A DNA stretch of 11,628 bases from Actinomycetes bacterium (GTDB lineage: Bacteria; Actinomycetota; Actinomycetes; Mycobacteriales; Micromonosporaceae): the NCBI GenBank assembly GCA_023437285.1, contig JAEZGP010000683.1:1-11628 (forward strand), written 5' to 3'. The position numbers were made by a program, and so were the translations under genes. The notes beneath the pieces were generated by a model. The model was given only the letters and a program-made list of their open reading frames with translations. It was not told the origin of the DNA and searched no databases. Below, piece by piece: positions 1 to 6,632 of the stretch. How positions within the stretch are numbered: position 1 is the stretch's first letter; each line of letters starts with the position of its first letter.

Positions 1-309
1 CTCCTGCACTTCAGCCGCACGGGCTCGCTGCCCATGGCGAAGATCGGCCAGCGGCTGCAGGTGCACCCGACCAGCGTCACCAACGCCGTCGACCGCCTGG
101 AGTCCGCCGGCCTGGTCAGGCGTACGCCCCACCCCGCCGACCGGCGCGCCACGCTCGTCGAGATCCTCCCGGCGGGCACGGACCTGGCAGTCGCGGCCAC
201 CGAACAGCTCAACGCGCGGGTGTTCGTCGCGCCGGGCCTGTCGCCCGACAACGTCGCGTCGCTGATCGCGGTGCTCGCCGAACTGCGCCACGAGGCCGGC
301 GACTTCTGA
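1..309 (+). CDS. MarR-family transcriptional regulator (3' part, 5' end outside window)
   Basis: The reading frame is open from base 1 to the TGA at 307-309 and gives 102 residues with no start needed inside the window, so this is the C-terminal two thirds of a protein of usual MarR length (about 140-160 aa). The visible part begins in the winged helix-turn-helix: the helix around AKIGQRLQVHPTSVTNAVDRLE, then the turn into GLVRRTPHPADRRATLVEI. The DRR wing motif is characteristic of MarR proteins. The rest is the C-terminal dimerisation helix. Members of this family are dimeric repressors, often released by phenolic or other small ligands. It is encoded on the same strand as the acyl-CoA ligase, 137 bases upstream, so it might regulate that gene, but the operator in the gap fits the LacI protein better. 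The ATG at base 34 is internal to the conserved domain and is not taken as the start. Confidence 0.88.
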   Translation, partial: LLHFSRTGSLPMAKIGQRLQVHPTSVTNAVDRLESAGLVRRTPHPADRRATLVEILPAGTDLAVAATEQLNARVFVAPGLSPDNVASLIAVLAELRHEAGDF

Positions 310-311
310 CC

Positions 312-326
312 CGGTCGTCGCGACCG
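312..326 (+). terminator. Small hairpin just after the MarR stop codon, possible terminator
   Basis: CGGTCG-TCG-CGACCG forms a perfect 6-bp stem with a 3-base loop, beginning two bases after the MarR stop codon. No T-run follows. U-tract-free hairpins can terminate in actinobacteria, but a stem this short is weak evidence. Confidence 0.3.
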
Positions 327-355
327 CGAGCCTCCCCTCCGCCGGATACGGCTGA

Positions 356-369
356 GACAAACGGTTGAC
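356..369. promoter_or_regulatory. LacI-type operator candidate upstream of the acyl-CoA ligase
   Basis: GACAAACGGTTGAC matches the best operator in the window (GTCAATCGGTTGAC, 5642-5655) at 12 of 14 positions and keeps the central CG. It lies about 80 bases before the ligase GTG. Its right half gives a -35-like TTGACT at 365-370, but I see no good -10 at the proper distance. The same motif precedes the other units of the proposed regulon. Confidence 0.6.
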
Positions 370-446
370 TAACCGGGCTCCTCGGTGTTTCCTCGTCGCA
401 GGCCATCTGATCATCGCGTTGACGCGCCTGTCCGAGGAGGGGCTCA

Positions 447-1958
447 GTGGAGGCAGCCACGACCTTGTGGGAGATCTTCCGGCGGTCCCTGATCACCAGC
501 GCGGACCGCCCCGCGCTCGCCTTCGGCGACGCGGTATGGACCTACCGCGACCTCGGCCGCGCCGTCGCCGCGGCCGCCGCGCGGCTGACCGCGCTCGGGG
601 TACGCCCGAAGGACCGGGTCATCCTGCTCACCGACAACGTCGTCGCCTTCCCCGTCCACGACCTCGCCGTGATGAGCCTCGGTGCCGTCAAGGTGCCGCT
701 GAACTCCATGGTGTCGGCACCCGAGGTCACCGACATCGCGCGACGGGTGCGGCCGCGGGCCGTGCTGGTCAGCCCTTCGCTGGCCGACCGCGTCACCGGC
801 CTCCCGGCCGGGACCGCTGTGGTCAACGCCGACGAGCCCGCCCCCGATCAGGGCGGTGAGCTGCCCGCGATCGGGGCCGCCGGTCCGGACGACGCGGCCG
901 TCATCTACTTCACCGGCGGGACCACCGGCGCCCCGAAGGGGATCGTGCACACCCAGCGCGGCGTGGTCGCCAATCTCTGGGCACACCTGCTGGAGGCCGA
1001 CATCCGCCGCGACGAACGGCTGCTGCTGACCACGCCGCTGGCCCACGCCGCCGGCCTGTTCACGCTGTCGGCGCTGCTGCGCGGCGCGTACGCGCGCATC
1101 GAGCCGTCCTTCGACGTCGACCGGGTCCTCGACCGCATCGACCAGGACGGCATCACCTGGACCTTCGCCGTACCCACCACCATCTACCGGATGCTGGACG
1201 CCGCCGGGGCACGCGACTGGCGGCCCACGACGCTGCGCACGGTGCAGTACGGCGCGGCGCCGATCGCCGCCGACCAGCTCCGCCGCGCCATCGAGGTCTT
1301 CGGGCCCGTGCTGCAGCAGTTGTACGCCCAGACGGAGAGCCCGAACTACGCGACCCTGCTGCGCAAGGAGGACCACGTACGGGCGCTGACGGAGCCGGGC
1401 CTGCTCGCCTCGTGCGGCCGACCGTCGATCATGTGCGACGTGGCCGTCGTGGACGAGGCCGGCAACCCGCTGCCGCCCGGCGAGACGGGCGAGGTCGCGC
1501 TGCGCTCCCCCTACGTCATGGCCGGCTACTGGGAGGACCCTGACGGCGCGGCGAAACGCTTCGTCAACGGTTGGATGCTCACCGGCGACATCGGTTACCA
1601 GGACGCGGAGTCCTATCTGTACCTCGTCGACCGACGAAACGACATGATCGTTTCTGGCGGGATGAACGTGTACTCCATCGAGGTGGAACAGGTCCTCGCC
1701 CGCCACCCGGGAGTACAGGCCGCGGCCGTCGTGGGCCTGCCGCACGACGACTGGGGCGAGGCCGTGCACGCGTACGTCATACCTCGGGGCGACTTCTCCG
1801 ACACCGGGCAGTTGCGCGCGTACTGCCGCGACCTGCTGTCGGCCTACAAGCGTCCGAAGGCCTATCACCTGGTGTCGGCGCTGCCGCTGACCCCGTACGG
1901 GAAGGTCGACAAGAAGGCGCTGCGCGCGGCGGCCACCACACCGGCGATCACGCCGTGA
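447..1958 (+). CDS. Acyl-CoA ligase (class I adenylate-forming enzyme)
   Basis: A 503-residue cytoplasmic enzyme that activates a carboxylic acid with ATP and CoA through an acyl-adenylate. Motifs occur in the expected order: the phosphate-binding loop YFTGGTTGAPK at residues 154-164; the YAQTE motif (A5) at 293-297; a TGD motif near 380; YLVDRR at 392-397 with the ribose-binding Asp395; GMNVYSIEVE at the hinge; and the catalytic lysine Lys486 in PYGKVDKK near the C terminus. Length is normal for a free-standing ligase of the fatty-acid, aryl or benzoate type; the substrate cannot be read from the sequence. The start is GTG at 447 with GAGGAGG at 434-440, six bases away. An operator-like palindrome at 356-369 links it to the other transcription units here. 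It probably performs the first committed step for the acid imported by the ABC system, the role LvaE has in levulinate catabolism. Confidence 0.93.
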   Translation: MEAATTLWEIFRRSLITSADRPALAFGDAVWTYRDLGRAVAAAAARLTALGVRPKDRVILLTDNVVAFPVHDLAVMSLGAVKVPLNSMVSAPEVTDIARRVRPRAVLVSPSLADRVTGLPAGTAVVNADEPAPDQGGELPAIGAAGPDDAAVIYFTGGTTGAPKGIVHTQRGVVANLWAHLLEADIRRDERLLLTTPLAHAAGLFTLSALLRGAYARIEPSFDVDRVLDRIDQDGITWTFAVPTTIYRMLDAAGARDWRPTTLRTVQYGAAPIAADQLRRAIEVFGPVLQQLYAQTESPNYATLLRKEDHVRALTEPGLLASCGRPSIMCDVAVVDEAGNPLPPGETGEVALRSPYVMAGYWEDPDGAAKRFVNGWMLTGDIGYQDAESYLYLVDRRNDMIVSGGMNVYSIEVEQVLARHPGVQAAAVVGLPHDDWGEAVHAYVIPRGDFSDTGQLRAYCRDLLSAYKRPKAYHLVSALPLTPYGKVDKKALRAAATTPAITP

Positions 1959-2099
1959 GGCGGCTCCCGACAGCTGCCGTCCCGCGGCGCGGAGTCGGGG
2001 AGACCATCGGCGGTGGGGCCAGCGGCCTGGACGGCAACGCCGCCGCGGCCATCATGCTCCGCGCCCCCGCCTAGCCTCGGCGTCCGCCCACGGGTACGC

Positions 2100-2137
2100 G
2101 TTGACACCGGTGAGGGGGCGCCCTCACGGGTGTCAAC
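2100..2137. terminator. Long hairpin, bidirectional terminator between converging genes
   Basis: Bases 2100-2116 and 2121-2137 are inverted repeats that pair at 16 of 17 positions (a single G-G mismatch at 2109/2128) around a GGCG loop. The hairpin sits between the stop codon of the rightward ligase (1958) and that of the leftward VOC gene (2150), where both transcripts should end. There is no clear T-run on either side, which is common for terminators in GC-rich actinobacteria. The rest of the 1959-2149 gap shows nothing else I can name. Confidence 0.8.
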
Positions 2138-2149
2138 CGCTGCGCCGGG

Positions 2150-2563
2150 TCACCGCAGCTTGCAGTTGATCTCCACAGCGTTGTGCGCCGGGTCCAGCAC
2201 GTAGATCTGCTGGTAGCCGTTCAAGGCCCAGTTGCCGGGGTCGGCGAAGTACAGCCCCCGTGCGCGCAGCCGCTCGCGTACCACGTCCAGATCGTCCACC
2301 TCGATGGCGACGTGTCCGTTGACCAGCGGGTCCATGTGGAAATGGTTATTGACGCAGAAGTTGTGCGACGGCTTGGCGATGTGCAGTTGCTCAACGCCGT
2401 TGTCGAACCACGCGACGTTCTGCTCGTCGGTCTCGAAGACGCCCCGGTCGCGCTCCTTGAAGGCCGGCGGCCGCTCCTGCATGCCGAGCACCTCGGTGTA
2501 GAACTTGGCCGTTTCCCGAACGTTGTGCGCCGGGACGTTCACGTGGTGCAGCTTCCAGCCCAT
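2150..2563 (-). CDS. VOC-superfamily (glyoxalase/extradiol dioxygenase fold) protein
   Basis: A 137-residue single-domain protein with two beta-alpha-beta-beta-beta modules. The first module opens with KLHHVNVPAHNVRETAKFYTEVLGM and the second with VNGHVAIEVDDLDVVRERLRARG. The usual metal positions of the fold appear as His7, His61 or Glu58, His84 and Glu131 (in NAVEIN), so metal binding looks intact. The superfamily includes glyoxalase I, methylmalonyl-CoA epimerase, extradiol dioxygenases and drug-resistance proteins, and I cannot choose among them. The length suits a glyoxalase or epimerase-like protein better than a two-domain extradiol dioxygenase. The ATG at 2563 is preceded by AAAGGAAG. 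It lies 78 bases after the ABC ATPase on the same strand with no evident terminator between, so it is probably the last gene of the importer operon and acts on the imported compound or a metabolite of it. Confidence 0.85.
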   Translation of the reverse strand: MGWKLHHVNVPAHNVRETAKFYTEVLGMQERPPAFKERDRGVFETDEQNVAWFDNGVEQLHIAKPSHNFCVNNHFHMDPLVNGHVAIEVDDLDVVRERLRARGLYFADPGNWALNGYQQIYVLDPAHNAVEINCKLR

Positions 2564-2641
2564 CAGGCTTCCTTTCGATGAGAGTTGCTTCAGCGCGGCG
2601 TTCCGAACGACGCCATCGCTGGCCGGGCGACTGACAGGTCG

Positions 2642-3490
2642 TCAGCGCAAGAGTTCCCACAGCTCGCGTTCCAGGTCGCGGAATTCCTGGCTCACCACCA
2701 GTTGATCCAGGTCCCGTGGTCGCTCGAAGGGGATGTCCACTTCCCGCAGGATCTTGCCGCCGGAGAGCAGGACCAGCCGGTCCGCCAGCAGCAGCGCCTC
2801 GGTGAGATCGTGGGTCACCAGGACCACACTGGCGCTGGTGCCCGCCCAGGTCTCGAGGAAGACCTGCTGGGATTCGCGGCGGGTCTGCGCGTCGAGCGCC
2901 GAGAACGGTTCGTCCATGAGCAGCAGCTCCGGCTCGCGCACCCACGTACGGGCCAGCGCGACCCGCTGTCGCATGCCCTGCGACAGCTGCCAGGGAAGCC
3001 GGTTGACCGCGTGGCCGAGACCGACCCGTTTGAGGATCGCCACGGCCGCGTCGCGGCGCTGAGCGCGGGGCCGGCCGAGGATCTCCAGCCCCAGTTCGAC
3101 ATTCCGGCGCGCGGTACGCCAGGGCATCAGGGCGTCCCGGGCGAACATGAACCCCATGCGGGACCGGGCGTCGCGCGGCGGTCCGCCGAGGATGGACACC
3201 TCTCCCTCGTCGGGGTCGAGTAGCCCGGACAGCACATTGAGGATGGTCGTCTTCCCAGAGCCGCTGCGACCAACAAGCACGAGGAACTCGCCGTCGCGGC
3301 AGCGCAGCGAGACGTCGTCCAGCGCGGGTTGGTCCGCGGACGCCCCAGCGAACCTGACGGTGATGTGGTCCAGCGAGAAGGCCAACCCGCTGTTGTCCGT
3401 GCCGGCCGCCGGGGCGGGCGGGGACGCGGACTCCGAATCGGACATGTTCGTCGGGCCCCCTTGATGCGTATCAATCTTCGCCACGGTCAC
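2642..3490 (-). CDS. ABC importer ATP-binding protein (nitrate/sulfonate/taurine type)
   Basis: The cytoplasmic ATPase of the importer encoded with the two genes upstream; 282 residues from the chosen start. Visible motifs: Walker A GRSGSGKT at 74-81 (Lys80), signature LSQGM at 169-173 in place of LSGGQ, Walker B LLLMDEP at 189-195 (Glu194), D-loop SALD, and switch His227 in VTHD. The Q-loop reads FARDALMPW, so residue 117 is alanine where the conserved glutamine is expected; the DALMPWR context is otherwise typical of the SsuB/TauB group. Start: a perfect AGGAGG overlaps the permease stop codon. GTG at 3490 is 4 bases from it and GTG at 3484 is 10 bases, while ATG at 3445 (giving 267 aa) has only a weaker AAGGGGG. 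I take 3490, but 3484 is about equally likely. The frame stays open far upstream, but there it is antisense-independent shadow of the permease gene. Confidence 0.92.
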   Translation of the reverse strand: MTVAKIDTHQGGPTNMSDSESASPPAPAAGTDNSGLAFSLDHITVRFAGASADQPALDDVSLRCRDGEFLVLVGRSGSGKTTILNVLSGLLDPDEGEVSILGGPPRDARSRMGFMFARDALMPWRTARRNVELGLEILGRPRAQRRDAAVAILKRVGLGHAVNRLPWQLSQGMRQRVALARTWVREPELLLMDEPFSALDAQTRRESQQVFLETWAGTSASVVLVTHDLTEALLLADRLVLLSGGKILREVDIPFERPRDLDQLVVSQEFRDLERELWELLR

Positions 3491-3494
3491 GGAT

Positions 3495-3500
3495 CCTCCT
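3495..3500 (-). promoter_or_regulatory. Ribosome binding site AGGAGG that decides the ATPase start
   Basis: On the minus strand AGGAGG overlaps the TAG stop of the permease (3501-3499) and precedes GTG codons at 3490 (spacing 4) and 3484 (spacing 10), both in frame with the ATPase. This favours a start here over the downstream ATG at 3445 and implies translational coupling with the permease. Confidence 0.6.
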
Positions 3501-4356
3501 AGGGGGCCTTCCACCACAGCAGCCGGCGTTCGACGATTCCCGCGATGGTGTTCAAGAGGGTGCCGATGACGATCAGCACCGCGATGACGGCGTAGACGTA
3601 GTCGAGCTGGAAGTTGCCCGAGTACTGGGCGACCAACTGCCCTAGGCCCTCGCGGGCGGCGATCATCTCGGATGTCACCACACCGAGCAGGCTGTAGATC
3701 AGTCCGAGCCGAAGGCCCGCGAAGATCGAGGGCACGGCCACGGGGAACAACAGCTTGACGAAGACAGCTCGTCGGCTGGCCCCCATGACCTCCATCAGTC
3801 GCACCACGTCCGGATCGGCCGCGTGGACGCCGGCCCGTGCGTTCAGGATGATCACGAAGATGACGACGGAGAACGCCAACGCGACCTTCGAGGTCAGTCC
3901 GATACCGAACATGATGATGAACACTGGACCGAAGGCGATACGGGGAGCACTGTTCAGCGCGCTCAGGTACGGAGTGACGATCCGCTCGATGGTGGGCGAG
4001 AGCGCCAGACCGAGACCCGTCGACACCCCGATCACCGCGGCGAGGCCGAGCGCGATCAGGGTCGCCTGGATGGTCGACCACATGTGCGGCCACAAGGCGC
4101 CAGTGCTGACGAGATCGCTGAGCGCGGTCCAGACCTGCGGGGGACTACGGACGACGATAGGCCGGCCGATCTTGAAGTGAGCCGCGAGAGCCCACAGTCC
4201 GATGAACCCGACGAAGAGCAGCACCTGCGCGCACAGGACTCCCACGCGTCCCAACGTGGACCGGCGCTGCCCTCCGTCGCGGTTGCGGGCGCCCCGCCGG
4301 ACCGTCGCCTCTTTCTTCTCCTCCGATGCGAGCGGGTCGGCCAGGGCGGCACTCAT
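3499..4356 (-). CDS. ABC importer permease (SsuC/TauC-like)
   Basis: A 285-residue inner-membrane protein with a cytoplasmic charged N terminus (residues 1-36) and hydrophobic segments near 38-58, 96-119, 143-172 (probably two spans), 204-226 and 255-276, as in binding-protein-dependent permeases of the BPD_transp_1 fold. The cytoplasmic EAA loop that docks the ATPase is at about 189-210: EVMGASRRAVFVKLLFPVAVP. Length is normal for SsuC/TauC/NrtB relatives. The ATG at 4356 overlaps the stop of the substrate-binding protein gene in an ATGA arrangement, and the stop overlaps the ribosome site of the ATPase gene, so the three importer genes are translationally coupled. Upstream in-frame codons up to 4509 lie inside the preceding gene and are rejected as start. 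The permease presumably works as a homodimer, since only one permease gene is present. The transported compound is not evident from its sequence. Confidence 0.93.
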   Translation of the reverse strand: MSAALADPLASEEKKEATVRRGARNRDGGQRRSTLGRVGVLCAQVLLFVGFIGLWALAAHFKIGRPIVVRSPPQVWTALSDLVSTGALWPHMWSTIQATLIALGLAAVIGVSTGLGLALSPTIERIVTPYLSALNSAPRIAFGPVFIIMFGIGLTSKVALAFSVVIFVIILNARAGVHAADPDVVRLMEVMGASRRAVFVKLLFPVAVPSIFAGLRLGLIYSLLGVVTSEMIAAREGLGQLVAQYSGNFQLDYVYAVIAVLIVIGTLLNTIAGIVERRLLWWKAP

Positions 4357-5390
4357 GCCCGTGGGTCCTCGCTCGCGCACGGCCCGAAGATCCACTCGCC
4401 GAACGGTGGCGTGGTCTGCTCCTGAGGCGAGTTGTACTTCGTCTGCGCCTCCCACATCTGCGAAGTCAACGCCGTCGGGGTCTTCCACACGGCGCCGTAC
4501 TTCTGCCACATCGTCTTGGCGACGGCCGCGTCGAGCTGCAGGTTCTTGGCCAGGATCGCCGAGACGGCGTCGGCATTCGCCGGGTTGACAGCCCAGTCCC
4601 GCGCGTCCAGGTAAGCCCGGCAGTAGTCGAGCACAGTCTTCTCGTTGTTCTTCAGGTAGTCACAGGTAGTGATCTGGTGACTGATGATGACATCGTTGAG
4701 CGGGCTCGTGTCCGGGTTGTTCACCAGGTCGACAACCATCTGGTAGCTGCCCTCGGGCAGCACTTCGGATGCCGGCGGGAAAGCCGCCATGGCGTCAACG
4801 GCGCCCTTGTCGAGCGCCGCCACCGCGGTCGCCCCGACACCGACGGCCACGTACGTGACGTCGCTGTCCTGCACGCCCGCCGCGGCGAGGACCTTGCGGG
4901 TGTTGCGGTCCGTCGCGCTGCCGAGGTTCGGCACGCCGATCTTGAGGCCCTTGAGATCCGCCAGGCCGCCCGGGAAGGCGTCGGATGTCTTGCTCGGCAA
5001 CGCCAAGCCCTTACGCGCCACGATATTGATCGAGTTGCCGTGCCCGGTGGAGAGCACCTTGAAGCACTCGCCCTGGGAGGCCGCCTGCACGACGTTGCTC
5101 TGCGGGCCGTAGAAGATGTCGAGCTCACCCCGCAGCGCGGAAGTCACCGCAACCTGGCCCGTCTCCATCGGCATGAGGGTGACGTCAAGACCACGGTTCT
5201 TGAAGAAGCCCTGCTCGTCTGCGACCAGGTCCATCAGGCCGATGAGTGCGTTCTTCTGCCAGGCGACCCGCACCTTGGCGGAGCCGCCATCACCCTCCGC
5301 ATCGCCACCGTCACTGCCACATCCGGCGGTCACCGCCAGCACTACCGCCATTCCGGCGGCCGCCCAGGCGGCCCGTCGAAACTTGATCAC
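4353..5390 (-). CDS. ABC importer substrate-binding lipoprotein (NMT1/SsuA-like)
   Basis: A 345-residue extracytoplasmic binding protein. The N terminus has basic residues, a hydrophobic stretch and the lipobox VTAGC with Cys24 as the predicted lipidated residue, followed by a Gly/Asp/Ser-rich linker to about residue 38. The mature part follows the NMT1/THI5/SsuA pattern: VRVAWQKNALIGLMDLVADEQGF, then GLDVTLMPMETGQVAVTSALRGELDIFYG, then LKGLKIGVPNLGSATD at 146-161. This family binds taurine, sulfonates, nitrate, phthalate, pyrimidine precursors and other small anions, so a carboxylate ligand is plausible but unproven. Four further cysteines (109, 243, 257, 338) could form disulfides outside the cell. 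The start is GTG at 5390, with AAGGAG five bases before it. It is first in the importer operon, and an operator-like site lies about 140 bases upstream. Confidence 0.93.
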   Translation of the reverse strand: MIKFRRAAWAAAGMAVVLAVTAGCGSDGGDAEGDGGSAKVRVAWQKNALIGLMDLVADEQGFFKNRGLDVTLMPMETGQVAVTSALRGELDIFYGPQSNVVQAASQGECFKVLSTGHGNSINIVARKGLALPSKTSDAFPGGLADLKGLKIGVPNLGSATDRNTRKVLAAAGVQDSDVTYVAVGVGATAVAALDKGAVDAMAAFPPASEVLPEGSYQMVVDLVNNPDTSPLNDVIISHQITTCDYLKNNEKTVLDYCRAYLDARDWAVNPANADAVSAILAKNLQLDAAVAKTMWQKYGAVWKTPTALTSQMWEAQTKYNSPQEQTTPPFGEWIFGPCASEDPRA

Positions 5391-5529
5391 TATTGCTCCT
5401 TGCCGTTACTTGACTGGTACCGGCGCCGGACGAGGACCTTGAGGGGGTTGTCCGGGATGCGCGCCACCCAACGTCAGGCCACATCCCTCCGGCGGATGTC
5501 GCCTAGACAACACCCAAGCTCACCCGCAG

Positions 5530-5543
5530 GTCAATCGTTTGTT
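5530..5543. promoter_or_regulatory. Weak LacI-type operator candidate in front of the ABC importer operon
   Basis: GTCAATCGTTTGTT matches the 5642-5655 operator at 11 of 14 positions; the left half GTCAATCG is exact and the right half is degraded. It lies about 140 bases upstream of the binding-protein GTG, and 112 bp centre to centre from the strong operator, which is close to a whole number of helical turns. Confidence 0.45.
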
Positions 5544-5641
5544 TCAAACTCTTTACCAAGATCTTCGCGAGGGTCACTCAACGAACACAAGGAACCGCAG
5601 AACGTGCACGCCGACGCTGCGACCCCGTACGCGAAGAGATG

Positions 5642-5655
5642 GTCAATCGGTTGAC
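5642..5655. promoter_or_regulatory. LacI-type operator upstream of the cupin gene
   Basis: GTCAATCGGTTGAC, with symmetry extending to 5640-5657 (16 of 18 positions symmetric) around a central CG, as expected for a LacI-family dimer. The identical 14-mer occurs at 10931-10944. Its right arm overlaps the -35 element TTGACC of the cupin promoter, which predicts repression by blocking RNA polymerase. A further half site, CCGATTG, follows at 5660-5666. Confidence 0.75.
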
Positions 5656-5680
5656 CAAACCGATTGCGGCGGCGTACGTT
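5651..5680 (+). promoter_or_regulatory. Predicted sigma-70-type promoter of the cupin gene
   Basis: TTGACC at 5651-5656 and TACGTT at 5675-5680, separated by 18 bases. This would place the transcript start near 5687, about 70 bases before the ATG. The -35 box lies within the operator. Confidence 0.5.
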
Positions 5681-5756
5681 CCCTGTACAACGACCCTTGG
5701 CCGCCCACAGACAGGTGAGGGCCGAGCGGCAGCCCCCGACCATTGAGGAGACCGTG

Positions 5757-6596
5757 ATGGCAACGCAGGTGGTGAACCCCTCTACGAGCGCGTGGGAGGA
5801 GGCGTCGACGCACCGAACCCCCGGCATTGAGATCAAGCCACTGCTGCAGCGGGACGGCGAGGGGCGCAGCTTCGAGTTCAACGTCGTCCGGTTCAGCGGC
5901 GAGGACTTCTGGAGCCCTCGGCACCGGCACAACTTCGACCAGATCCGCATCGGCCTCGAAGGCGAGACCCAGTACGGCCCGCACCGCAAGCTGCCGGCCC
6001 GGACCATCGGCTACTACCCCGAGGGCACCTACTACGGGCCGTTGAGTGTGTCCGGTGGGCCGTCCCTGCAGGCGATCCTCCAGTTCGACGGGGCGGGTCG
6101 CGGTGGCTACGTCAACTACGTGCACCTGGACAAGGCGACCGCCGAACTCAAGGAGCTGGGCGAGTTCCGCAAGGGTTTCTGGCATCCCCACGACGGCGGC
6201 AAGGCCATCGACGGCTACCAGGCCTCCTGGGAACGGGCCACCGGACGCCAGATGATCTACCCTGAACCGCGCTTCGACGAGGCCGTGTACATGAACGTCG
6301 ACGCCTTCGCCTGGGTGCAGGTCGACGGGTCACCGGTCAAGCAGAAGCACCTGGGCTCGTTCGGCGAGCGCGGCCTGTCCATCGGCATGCGCCTCGTCCC
6401 GGCCGGGACTTCGCTGACGATCGGACAGCCGGGCCGGTCTACCGTCGCCTTCGTCCTGACCGGTGAGGTAAACGCCGCCGGTTCCAGCATGGGCCAGCAC
6501 GCGGCGCTGCTCGTCGAGGAGCAGGACGTTGTCGACGCCGTCGGCGTGGCGGACGCCAGCGAGCTGGTCATCATCACGCTTCCGACGTTCGACTGA
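5757..6596 (+). CDS. Two-domain cupin-like protein of unknown function
   Basis: A 279-residue soluble protein. The N-terminal half carries a cupin motif SPRHRHNFDQIRIGLEGE with His56, His58 and Gln62 at metal-ligand positions; the second motif reads PEGTYYGP (88-95), with Tyr93 where the third histidine is usual. The C-terminal half (about 190-279) looks like a second, degenerate barrel without an HxH pair. So a metal site is possible in domain 1 but atypical. I do not know its reaction; bicupins include dioxygenases, isomerases and non-catalytic binding proteins. The ATG at 5757 has GAGGAG six bases upstream; the adjacent GTG at 5754 is too close to that site. It is transcribed divergently from the importer operon from a promoter covered by the strong operator, so it should be induced with the importer and is probably a dedicated enzyme of the same route. 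Confidence 0.85.
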   Translation: MATQVVNPSTSAWEEASTHRTPGIEIKPLLQRDGEGRSFEFNVVRFSGEDFWSPRHRHNFDQIRIGLEGETQYGPHRKLPARTIGYYPEGTYYGPLSVSGGPSLQAILQFDGAGRGGYVNYVHLDKATAELKELGEFRKGFWHPHDGGKAIDGYQASWERATGRQMIYPEPRFDEAVYMNVDAFAWVQVDGSPVKQKHLGSFGERGLSIGMRLVPAGTSLTIGQPGRSTVAFVLTGEVNAAGSSMGQHAALLVEEQDVVDAVGVADASELVIITLPTFD

Positions 6597-6601
6597 ACAG
6601 C

Positions 6602-6625
6602 GCCGGGAGTGGGCTCCCCGCCGGC
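6602..6625. terminator. Imperfect hairpin between converging cupin and lacI-type genes
   Basis: GCCGG (6602-6606) and CCGGC (6621-6625) can pair, with an inner GAG/CTC pairing and a bulge. It occupies most of the 36-base gap between two converging stop codons, so it may end both transcripts, but the fold is imperfect and no T-run follows. Confidence 0.3.
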
Positions 6626-6632
6626 TAGCAGG

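Larger units (their letters stand above)
5391..5756. other. Divergent control region between importer operon and cupin gene
   Basis: 366 bases without a credible gene. It holds a promoter and operator for the cupin gene (5642-5680), a second weaker operator-like site (5530-5543) in front of the importer operon, and leaders of about 140 and 70 bases. Near 5537-5549 there is a further small inverted repeat, GTTTG-TTT-CAAAC. The importer promoter is not clear: a minus-strand TTGACC at 5529-5534 could be its -35, but the -10 at the matching distance is poor. No riboswitch-like fold was recognised. Confidence 0.6.

Noticed and set aside
444..1868. Long open frame on the minus strand opposite the acyl-CoA ligase (474 codons)
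   Set aside because: Its product is rich in Gly, Arg, Val and Asp without any recognisable domain, and the plus strand carries a clear enzyme. Long antisense frames are expected at this GC content.
2100..2137. Reading the GTTGAC and GTCAAC arms as a LacI operator
   Set aside because: The hexamers are separated by about 26 bases instead of 2, and the site lies between gene ends, not at a promoter.
2599..2609. Small perfect odd palindrome CGTTCCGAACG in the gap between ATPase and VOC genes
   Set aside because: Too short for a terminator and not repeated elsewhere in the window; probably chance.
3502..4093. Extension of the ATPase reading frame upstream through the permease gene, as if a 483-residue fusion
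   Set aside because: The extra residues are Arg/His/Pro-rich out-of-frame translation of the permease, and a good ribosome site marks the true ATPase start near 3490.
5664..5756. Upstream extension of the cupin reading frame to an ATG-like codon at 5664
   Set aside because: It would overlap the predicted promoter, and GAGGAG at 5745-5750 points to the ATG at 5757.
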